64,000 nucleotides of DNA from Alphaproteobacteria bacterium (GTDB lineage: Bacteria; Pseudomonadota; Alphaproteobacteria; Thalassobaculales; Thalassobaculaceae): NCBI GenBank assembly GCA_024742275.1, contig JANSYS010000003.1, positions 299,182 through 363,181 on the forward strand. The letters are read 5' to 3'. The notes beneath the pieces are model-generated. The model was given only the letters and a program-made list of their open reading frames with translations, was not told where the DNA came from and made no database searches. This document shows, one piece after another, positions 53,890 to 64,000 of the stretch (the stretch's first letter is position 1; the number at the start of each line of letters is the position of its first letter). Position numbers and translations under genes: made by a program.

Positions 53890-54830
53890 ACGCCGGGGCC
53901 GCGACCGCCTCCGAAGCCGACGCCCTGGCGCCGCTGACCGCCGCGTGGCGGGATTGGCTGCGGGTCGAAAAGCGGATGTCGCCCAACACCCTGGCCGCCT
54001 ACGACCGCGATCTTGGAACGTTCCTGGCTTTTCTTGCCCGCCACCTCGGGGGGCCGGCGACACCGGGGGAGTTGTCCCGTCTGGGCCCCGCCGATTTCCG
54101 AGCTTGGCTGGCCGAGCGGGCGATGCGAGACCTGTCCAAGGCGTCGACCGCGAGGGCGCTTTCGGTCGTGCGGGGGTTCTTCCGGTTTCTCGACCGTCGG
54201 GGCGTGCTGTCGAATGCCGCGATCGGCGGCGTCCGGGGTCCGCGCGTCCCGCGGTCGGTACCGAAGGCGCTGACCGTGGGCGAAGCGGCGGATGCGCTGG
54301 AGAGCGTCGGCGATCTGGAGGACGAACCCTGGGTGGCGGCGCGCGATGCCGCCGTCGTGGCCCTGCTCTACGGTTGCGGGCTACGAATCGGCGAAGCGTT
54401 GGCGCTGGACCGCTCGGCGGCGCCGCTGGCGGATACCCTGACGATCACCGGTAAAGGCAACAAGACCCGTCTGGTGCCGGTCCTGCCGGTGGTGCGCCAA
54501 GCGATCGACACCTACCTGAAGACAATCCCCTTCGTACTGGCACCGGACGGGCCGCTCTTCGTCGGGGTCAAGGGCAAACGGCTTGGCCCGCGCCGGGTGC
54601 AGGAACGGCTACAGACCCTGCGGGCCTATCTGGGCCTGCCGGAAACCGCCACGCCCCATGCGCTCAGGCATTCCTTCGCCACCCATCTTCTGGCCGGCGG
54701 CGGCGACCTGCGGGCGATCCAGGAACTGCTCGGCCATGCCTCGCTGACGACGACGCAGCGGTATACGGACGTGGATGCCAAGAGGCTGATGGACATCCAC
54801 CGGTCGGCGCACCCGCGGGATCGGCGCTGA
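53868..54830 (+). CDS. xerC: tyrosine recombinase XerC
   Basis: Tyrosine recombinase acting at dif to resolve chromosome dimers. The 320-residue product has an N-terminal SAM-like DNA-binding domain and all catalytic residues: Arg173, Lys196, His264, Arg267, His290 and nucleophile Tyr299. The Asp/Lys-rich linker and length match XerC/XerD; XerC is preferred because DUF484 precedes it. The GTG at 53868 lies within the DUF484 end and gives the usual length; a start upstream at 53730 would overlap heavily. A CCGGC palindrome immediately follows the stop. Confidence 0.9.
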   Translation: MASPAQLDAGAATASEADALAPLTAAWRDWLRVEKRMSPNTLAAYDRDLGTFLAFLARHLGGPATPGELSRLGPADFRAWLAERAMRDLSKASTARALSVVRGFFRFLDRRGVLSNAAIGGVRGPRVPRSVPKALTVGEAADALESVGDLEDEPWVAARDAAVVALLYGCGLRIGEALALDRSAAPLADTLTITGKGNKTRLVPVLPVVRQAIDTYLKTIPFVLAPDGPLFVGVKGKRLGPRRVQERLQTLRAYLGLPETATPHALRHSFATHLLAGGGDLRAIQELLGHASLTTTQRYTDVDAKRLMDIHRSAHPRDRR

Positions 54831-54850
54831 CTCCGGCACAAGGCCGGGGA
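54831..54850. repeat. CCGGC palindromic element, copy 2
   Basis: CTCCGGC, loop ACAAG, GCCGGGGA: the reverse complement of the element at 48314, with one mismatch in the stem. It starts one base after the xerC stop. Confidence 0.5.
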
Positions 54851-54876
54851 GTGTTCAACGCTTGCGGCAACAAAGG

Positions 54877-54904
54877 AAAAGGGCGCCGAATCTCTCCGGC
54901 GCCC
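54877..54904 (-). terminator. intrinsic terminator after lpdA
   Basis: On the minus strand, GGGCGCCG and CGGCGCCC form a perfect 8-bp stem with an 8-nt loop, followed by TTTTCC. It lies about 24 bp beyond the lpdA stop and ends the TCA cluster transcript before convergent xerC. Confidence 0.85.
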
Positions 54905-54927
54905 TCCTTCAAACCATCGTGCCGATC

Positions 54928-56334
<1,407 letters not shown>

Positions 56335-56359
56335 GGGATCTCCAAACGGGCTGGTTGGC

Positions 56360-57649
56360 TTACAGGTCGAGCAGCAGGCGGCGCGGATCCTCGATCGCGT
56401 CCTTGACCCGGACGAGGAAGGTCACCGCCTCGCGGCCGTCGACGATCCGGTGGTCGTAGCTCAGCGCCAGATACATCATCGGCCGGATCTCGACCGAGTT
56501 ACCGACGGCCATCGGCCGCGGCTGGATCTTGTGCATGCCGAGGATGCCGGATTGCGGGGGATTCAGGATCGGCGTCGACATCAGCGAGCCGTAGACGCCG
56601 CCGTTCGAGATCGTGAAGGTCCCGCCCTGCATCTCGGCCAGGGAGAGCTTCCCGTCGCGTGCCTTCACGCCGAGGTCGTAGATTCCCTTCTCGACGCCGG
56701 CGAAGGAGAGCTGGTCCGCATCGCGCAGGATCGGCACGACGAGGCCGGACGGCGTGCCGACGGCGACGCCGATATCGAAGAAGTTCTTGTAGACGATCTC
56801 GTCGCCGTAGATTTCGGCATTGACCGCCGGCAGCTCCTGGAGGGCGGCGATGCAGGCCTTCACGAAGAAGCTCATGAAGCCGAGCTTCACGCCATGCTTC
56901 TTCTCGAACCCGTCCTTGTATTCGTTGCGCAGCGCCATGACGTTGGTCATGTCCACCTCGTTGAAGGTGGTGAGCATGGCGGCGGTGTTCTGGGCGTCCT
57001 TCAGGCGCCGGGCGATGGCCTGACGCAGGCGCGTCATCTTGACCCGCTCCTCGCGCGGGTCCTCCGGGCGCGGCGGCAGCGGGCCGGCCGGGGCGGCGCC
57101 GCCGGCGGCCGGGGCGGCGCCGTAGGAACGCTTCGCCGTGCCGGCCTCGATGGCTTTCTGGACGTCCTCTTTCACGAGACGGCCGTCCTTGCCGGTCGGC
57201 TTGATCTTCGACGGGTCCAAATCGTTCTCGTCGACCAGCTTGCGCACGGCGGGCGACAGGGTCTTCACCTCGTAGGTGCCGCCGGAGGTCGCGGCCGGCG
57301 CCGGCTTCGGCGCCGCTTTGGGGGCCTCTGCCTTCTTTTCCTCCTTCGGCGCTTCCTGCTTCGCCGGAGCCGCGTCCTTCTTCGGCTCCTCTTTCTTCGG
57401 CGCAGCGGTAGCGCTCTCGTCGATCGCGCCTAGAAGCGCCCCGACTTCAACCTCGGCGCCCTCTTCGGCGATGATCTCGGTCAGCAAACCGGCGGCCGGC
57501 GCGTTGACCTCAAGCGTGACCTTGTCGGTCTCAAGTTCGACCAGCGGCTCGTCGGCCGCGACAGCATCGCCCTTGGCCTTCATCCATTTCGCGACCGTCG
57601 CTTCGGAGACGGACTCCCCGAGTGCCGGAACCTTGATCTCCGTGGCCAT
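56360..57649 (-). CDS. sucB: 2-oxoglutarate dehydrogenase E2, dihydrolipoyllysine succinyltransferase
   Basis: E2 core of the 2-oxoglutarate dehydrogenase complex. The 429-residue product has one lipoyl domain (1-80) with the modified Lys43 in E-T-D-K-V. An Ala/Lys/Pro-rich linker, a peripheral E1/E3-binding domain (about 130-168), a second linker, and the catalytic domain follow. The active-site histidine is in [11 protein letters not shown] near residue 398. A-G-A-G-G-rich ribosome site (AGAGGACC) precedes the ATG. It lies between sucA and lpdA on the minus strand, with a stable hairpin in the sucA-sucB gap. Confidence 0.96.
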   Translation of the reverse strand: MATEIKVPALGESVSEATVAKWMKAKGDAVAADEPLVELETDKVTLEVNAPAAGLLTEIIAEEGAEVEVGALLGAIDESATAAPKKEEPKKDAAPAKQEAPKEEKKAEAPKAAPKPAPAATSGGTYEVKTLSPAVRKLVDENDLDPSKIKPTGKDGRLVKEDVQKAIEAGTAKRSYGAAPAAGGAAPAGPLPPRPEDPREERVKMTRLRQAIARRLKDAQNTAAMLTTFNEVDMTNVMALRNEYKDGFEKKHGVKLGFMSFFVKACIAALQELPAVNAEIYGDEIVYKNFFDIGVAVGTPSGLVVPILRDADQLSFAGVEKGIYDLGVKARDGKLSLAEMQGGTFTISNGGVYGSLMSTPILNPPQSGILGMHKIQPRPMAVGNSVEIRPMMYLALSYDHRIVDGREAVTFLVRVKDAIEDPRRLLLDL

Positions 57650-57682
57650 GCTCTAGGTCCTCTTCTGCTTTCCGTCATGCGG

Positions 57683-57708
57683 CGGCGGACCCGCCTGGGG
57701 GTCCGCCG
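57683..57708. repeat. 10-bp inverted repeat in the sucA-sucB gap
   Basis: CGGCGGACCC, loop GCCTGG, GGGTCCGCCG, perfect. No T-run follows on the transcribed strand, so it is more likely a processing or stabilising hairpin within the operon than a terminator. Confidence 0.55.
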
Positions 57709-57745
57709 TGTTGCGTTAGAAACTTCGTCGGCGTTCCGGCGCGCT

Positions 57746-60646
57746 CTATTCCGCCGCCATCCGCCCCTTGCTCGCGACGTCCACGGTCAGCGCCTCATCG
57801 ACCAGCGCGGCCTGCTCGCGCGCGTGGCGGCCGGCATTGCCGGTCGCCGGCGAAGCGGCCTCGCGACGACCGACATAGCGCGGCCGCCTGCAAGCGCCGT
57901 CCAGCTCGATCAGCACATCCTCCAGGCGCCGGTCGACGAAGGTCCAGGGACCCATATTGGCGGGTTCTTCCTGGCACCAGACAACATCGGCCTGCGGGAA
58001 GCGCGACAGTTCCTGCAGGAGTGCCTTGCGGGGGAACGGGTACATCTGCTCGAGACGCAGGAAGAACACGTCCTTGATGCCCCGCTTCTCGCGCTCCTCG
58101 AACAGGTCGTAGTAGACTTTGCCGGAGCAGAGGACGACGCGCTTGACGTCCTTGTCGTCGCAGAGCTGTTCGTTGTCGTACAGCACCCGGTGGAACGTCG
58201 TGTCCTGGCCCATCTCCTCGAGCTTGGACACCGCCAGCTTGTGGCGCAGCAGCGACTTCGGCGTGAAGATGATGAGCGGCTTGCGGAAGTCGCGCTGCAA
58301 CTGGCGGCGGAGGACGTGGAAATAGTTCGCAGGCGTGGTGCAGTTCACCACCTGCATGTTGTCCTCGCCGCAGAGTTGCAGGTAACGCTCGATCCGGGCG
58401 GAGGAGTGCTCCGGCCCCTGGCCCTCGTAGCCATGCGGCAGCAGCATCACCAGACCCGACATGCGGAGCCATTTCGCTTCGCCGGACGAAACGAACTGAT
58501 CCATGATCACCTGGGCACCGTTGGCGAAGTCGCCGAACTGCGCTTCCCAGCACACCAGCGCATTCGGCTCGGCTTGGCTGTATCCGTATTCGAAACCGAG
58601 GACTCCGGCTTCGGAAAGCGGGCTGTCGATCACCTCGTAGAACGCCTGCTTGTCCTGGATGTTGTTGAGCGGGACGTGGCGTTCCTCGGTCTGCTGATCG
58701 ATATAGACGGAGTGGCGCTGCGAGAACGTGCCGCGCTGGCTGTCCTGGCCGGACAGCCGCACCGGGAAGCCCTCGGTCAGCAGCGTGGCGAAGCCGAGTG
58801 CCTCGCCGGTCGACCAGTCGATTCCTTCGCCGCTCTCGATCGCTTTTTTGCGGGCCGACACGAAGCGGTTGAGCTTGCTGTTGAGATTGAAGCCCTCGGG
58901 TACCTCGCAGAGCTTCAGGCCGATCCGCTTCAACTCGTCGATGTGGACGCCGGTGCTGCCGCGGCGAGCATCGCCCGAGGCGACCTTGAGGCCGGACCAC
59001 TTGCCCTCCAGCCAGTCGGCCTTGTTCGGCTTGTAGGACAGGCCGGCCTCGAACTCGTCCGCGAGATAGGCGTTCTCGTCGGAGAGGATCTTGTCCGCTT
59101 CGTCCTGGGTCAGCGTGCCATCGGAGACCAGCTTCTCGGCATAGAGCTCGCGGGTCGTCTTGTGATCGCCGATCTTCTTGTACATGAGCGGTTGGGTGAA
59201 CCGCGGCTCGTCGCCCTCGTTGTGTCCGAAGCGGCGGTAGCAGATCAGGTCGATCACGACGTCGGTGTTGAACTCCTGGCGGAACTCCGCGGCGATTCGG
59301 GCGACATGCACCGACGCTTCCGGATCGTCGCTGTTCACGTGGAAGATCGGCGCCATCACCATCTTGGCCACGTCCGTCGGGTAGGGCGAGGATCGCGAGT
59401 AGTGGGGGCTGGTGGTGAAGCCGATCTGGTTGTTCACCACGATATGAATCGTGCCACCTGTCTTGTAGCCGCGCAGGCCGGAGAAATCGAAGGTCTCCGC
59501 CACCACGCCTTGCCCGGCGAAAGCCGCGTCGCCGTGCAACAGAATACCCATGACCTTCTTGTGGTCCGTATCGCCGCGCTGCTGCTGCTTCGCGCGCACG
59601 CGGCCGAGAACCACCGGGTTGACGATCTCCAGGTGCGACGGGTTGGCGTTGAGGGTCAGGTGGACGTTCGCGCCGTCGAACTCGCGATCGGCCGAAACGC
59701 CCATGTGGTACTTCACGTCGCCCGATCCGCCGGCATCTTCTGGGTTCGCCGGGTTGCCGAGAAACTCGGAGATGATGGCGCGGAACGGCTTGCTCATGAA
59801 GTTGCAGAGCACGCTGAGGCGGCCGCGGTGCGGCATCCCGAGCACCACCTCCTCGAGGCCGAGCTGGCTGCCGCGCTTGAGGATCTGCTCGAGCGCCGGG
59901 ATCAGGGTCTCGCCGCCGTCCAGACCGAAGCGCTTGGTGCCGACATATTTGACAGCGAGGAACTTCTCGAAGCTCTCGGCCGCGGTCAGGCGCTCCAGAA
60001 TGGTGCGCTTGCCGAGCGGCGTGAAATTGGTCTGATTGCGGATCTGCTCGATCCGCTCCTGGATCCACGCCTTCTGGGCCGGGTCCTGGATATGCATGAA
60101 CTCGACGCCGATCGACCCGCAATAGGTCTGCTCCAGCAGGTCCATGATCTCGCGAAGCGTCGCGGTCTCTAGGCCGAGGACCTGATTGATGAAGATCGGC
60201 CGATCCCAATCGGCGTCGGTGAAGCCGTAGCTCGCCGGGTCGAGCTCAGGATGCGGTGTCGGCGCCTCAAGCCCGAGCGGATCGAGCTTCGCTTTCAGGT
60301 GACCGCGGATCCGGTAGGCGCGGATCAGCATGATCGCGCGTAGCGAATCGAGCGTCGCGGCCCGTACGTCCTCGCCGGACAGGGCTGTCGCGCCGACCTT
60401 TTTGCCGGGTGCCTTGGGGGCGGCGTCGGGATCGGCCGCACCGATGATCCTGGTTGTCCGGGCGGCAAAACTCGGCCCGCGCGCGTCGGCGGTCGCCGCG
60501 TCGGCATCGTCGGTTAGCCCGTCGAAATAGCCGCGCCAGCTCTCGTCGACCGAGGCCGGATTCTCCAGGTAACGCGCGAATAGTTCCGCCATGAACGGTG
60601 CGTTGGCACCGTTAAGAAAGGTGTAGTCCTGATAGTCCATGGACAT
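57746..60646 (-). CDS. sucA: 2-oxoglutarate dehydrogenase E1 component
   Basis: E1 is the thiamine diphosphate decarboxylase of the complex. The 966-residue length is typical. An N-terminal helix binds E2 (F-L-N-G-A-N-A-P-F, residues 10-18). The central H-R-G-R-L-S-V-L-C-N-F motif, the ThDP motif H-G-D-A-A-F-A-G-Q-G (G-D-G-like), and the C-terminal transketolase-like half with P-H-G-Y-E-G-Q-G-P-E-H-S-S are visible. The N-terminus may be the ATG at 60646 or 60640. Upstream is a 216-bp gap with an AT-rich palindrome, probably a second promoter. Large open frames on the opposite strand here are shadows. Confidence 0.97.
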   Translation of the reverse strand: MSMDYQDYTFLNGANAPFMAELFARYLENPASVDESWRGYFDGLTDDADAATADARGPSFAARTTRIIGAADPDAAPKAPGKKVGATALSGEDVRAATLDSLRAIMLIRAYRIRGHLKAKLDPLGLEAPTPHPELDPASYGFTDADWDRPIFINQVLGLETATLREIMDLLEQTYCGSIGVEFMHIQDPAQKAWIQERIEQIRNQTNFTPLGKRTILERLTAAESFEKFLAVKYVGTKRFGLDGGETLIPALEQILKRGSQLGLEEVVLGMPHRGRLSVLCNFMSKPFRAIISEFLGNPANPEDAGGSGDVKYHMGVSADREFDGANVHLTLNANPSHLEIVNPVVLGRVRAKQQQRGDTDHKKVMGILLHGDAAFAGQGVVAETFDFSGLRGYKTGGTIHIVVNNQIGFTTSPHYSRSSPYPTDVAKMVMAPIFHVNSDDPEASVHVARIAAEFRQEFNTDVVIDLICYRRFGHNEGDEPRFTQPLMYKKIGDHKTTRELYAEKLVSDGTLTQDEADKILSDENAYLADEFEAGLSYKPNKADWLEGKWSGLKVASGDARRGSTGVHIDELKRIGLKLCEVPEGFNLNSKLNRFVSARKKAIESGEGIDWSTGEALGFATLLTEGFPVRLSGQDSQRGTFSQRHSVYIDQQTEERHVPLNNIQDKQAFYEVIDSPLSEAGVLGFEYGYSQAEPNALVCWEAQFGDFANGAQVIMDQFVSSGEAKWLRMSGLVMLLPHGYEGQGPEHSSARIERYLQLCGEDNMQVVNCTTPANYFHVLRRQLQRDFRKPLIIFTPKSLLRHKLAVSKLEEMGQDTTFHRVLYDNEQLCDDKDVKRVVLCSGKVYYDLFEEREKRGIKDVFFLRLEQMYPFPRKALLQELSRFPQADVVWCQEEPANMGPWTFVDRRLEDVLIELDGACRRPRYVGRREAASPATGNAGRHAREQAALVDEALTVDVASKGRMAAE

Positions 60647-60862
60647 TTGCGTTCACCGCCTCTGCGCTCGCCGTGGAGCCGGCCCCCGCATCGGCGGCCC
60701 CACCTGCCGGTCTCGCCCGGCTCCGTCCTGCCACTACACCAAATGAATAGTTAACATTCAGTGAGGTTTTAATCGTCTCGCGATCTTCCCCGTGGATCAA
60801 GGGCGGGGGAGGCCGGAGACCGGGACGGGGCCATGGCGCGCCCCGTCCCGTCTGTCGAATGG
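60647..60862 (-). promoter_or_regulatory. sucD-sucA intergenic region, likely promoter or operator
   Basis: This 216-bp gap interrupts the otherwise tight TCA cluster. It has an AT-rich block with TGAAT-AGTTAAC-ATTCA (60744-60760) and a T/A-rich flank, which look like a promoter or regulator site for sucA. No T-run terminator for sucD was found. Confidence 0.4.
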
Positions 60863-61737
60863 TCAGCCGCCCATCGCCGCGACCATGGTCTCGCCGAGCG
60901 CCGCCGGACTGTCCGACACCTTGATCCCGGCCGACTTCATGGCCTCGATCTTGTCGCCGGCACCGCCTTTGCCGCCGGCGATGATGGCGCCCGCGTGGCC
61001 CATGCGGCGGCCCGGAGGGGCGGTCACACCGGCGATGAAGCCCGCGACCGGCTTCTTCTTCTTGTTCGACTTCAGGAACTCGGCCGCTTCTTCTTCGGCC
61101 GAACCGCCGATCTCGCCGATCATGATGATTCCCTGGGTCTCGTCGTCATCCAGGAACATCTCCAGCACGTCGATGAAGCTGGTGCCGTTGACCGGGTCGC
61201 CGCCGATGCCGACGCAGGTCGACTGGCCGAGTCCGGCCGCCGTCGTCTGCGCCACCGCTTCGTAGGTCAGCGTGCCCGACTTCGAGACGATGCCGATCTT
61301 GCCGCGCTTGTGGATGTGCCCGGGCATGATGCCGATCTTGCAGGCGTCCGGCGTGATAACGCCCGGGCAGTTCGGACCGATCAGGCGGGTGTTCGTGCCT
61401 GTCAGGGCCCGCTTCACCTTGATCATGTCCATCACCGGAATGCCCTCGGTGATGCAGATCACCAGCGGCAGTTCGGCGTCGATCGCCTCCAGGATGGAGT
61501 CGGCGGCGAAGGGCGGCGGGACGTAGATCACGCTGGCGTTGGCGCCGGTCTTGGTGACCGCGTCCTCGACCGTGTCGAAGACCGGCAGGTCGAGGTGGGT
61601 CTGGCCGCCCTTACCGGGGGTGACGCCGCCGACCATCTTGGTGCCGTATTTGATCGCCTGCTCGCTGTGGAAGGTGCCCTGGCTGCCGGTGAATCCCTGG
61701 CAGATGACCTTCGTGTTCTCGTCGATAAGAACGGCCA

Positions 61738-61738
<1 letters not shown>
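60863..61738 (-). CDS. sucD: succinate--CoA ligase, alpha subunit
   Basis: The 291-residue alpha subunit of succinyl-CoA synthetase. It binds CoA in the N-terminal Rossmann domain (T-G-S-Q-G-T-F-H) and carries the phosphohistidine in G-H-A-G-A-I-I near residue 247. Complete and typical. The ATG overlaps the sucC stop by one base (TAATG), so the subunits are translationally coupled. The 216-bp gap after it separates it from sucA. Confidence 0.97.
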
Positions 61739-62907
<1,169 letters not shown>

Positions 62908-62944
62908 CGTTCCCCGCTCCGTACGGTGCGAACGCGCTTACCCG

Positions 62945-64000
<1,056 letters not shown>

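Noticed and set aside
57677..60172. 831-codon open frame opposite sucA and other long frames on the strand opposite the suc genes
   Set aside because: They lie wholly antisense to highly conserved genes, show no recognisable domain and are typical shadows in GC-rich coding DNA.

Overview
The window is a GC-rich, gene-dense chromosomal segment of an alphaproteobacterium, most likely a marine or soil member of Rhodospirillales. The evidence is the gene order mnmE-mnmG-rsmG-parA-parB facing holA-lptE-leuS-DUF3576, a CcrM-type GANTC methyltransferase, an alphaproteobacterial LexA box (GTTC-N7-GTTC), the mdh-sucCD-sucAB-lpd block and frequent GTG/TTG starts. No species can be named from sequence alone.

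Layout. 1-3119: YjbR-like protein, quinone oxidoreductase, dienelactone hydrolase and an O6-methylguanine methyltransferase, all on the minus strand. 3170-9107: the tRNA-modification and chromosome-partition operon mnmE-mnmG-rsmG-parA-parB. Three parS sites lie at 601, 2967 and 5986, two of them inside genes. 9144-13953: minus-strand holA, lptE, leuS and a DUF3576 lipoprotein. 14251-15371: major porin with a strong terminator. 15435-20139: JmjC-type oxygenase, two sulfotransferases (the second fused to TPRs) and a YggS PLP protein, tightly packed. 20187-29220: unknown alphaproteobacterial protein, ribA, several hydrolases, DUF427, orphan OmpR-type regulator, MFS transporter, metallo-hydrolase, SAM methyltransferase and membrane class III cyclase. 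29296-33174: tRNA-Gln(UUG), then three tandem genes that share a PodJ-like N-terminal domain. 33219-37555: ispE, TPR lipoprotein, ETF-quinone oxidoreductase. 37780-39261: remnants of two transposases next to an AT-richer lpxA-type gene, probably acquired. 39289-50009: family 4 uracil-DNA glycosylase, lytic transglycosylase, moaB, glycosyltransferase, APH-like kinase, DUF4169, SOS-boxed radical SAM protein, rnhB, ccrM, rimJ-like acetyltransferase, MBL hydrolase. 50053-54830: priA, transaldolase, DUF484, xerC. 54928-63898: lpdA, sucB, sucA, sucD, sucC, mdh on the minus strand, transcribed from mdh towards lpdA.

How it fits together. The left end carries partition functions (ParA/ParB plus parS) and translation quality genes. 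The right end is half of the TCA cycle in one directional block. Between them are cell-envelope and polarity genes, DNA repair and cell-cycle genes (UDG, PriA, XerC, CcrM, RNase HII). The most unusual pieces are the three-gene PodJ-N-domain cluster, the oxygenase plus double sulfotransferase cassette beside the porin, the cluster of four GANTC sites in the ccrM leader, the long acidic tail on ParB, and the foreign-looking lpxA beside insertion sequence debris.
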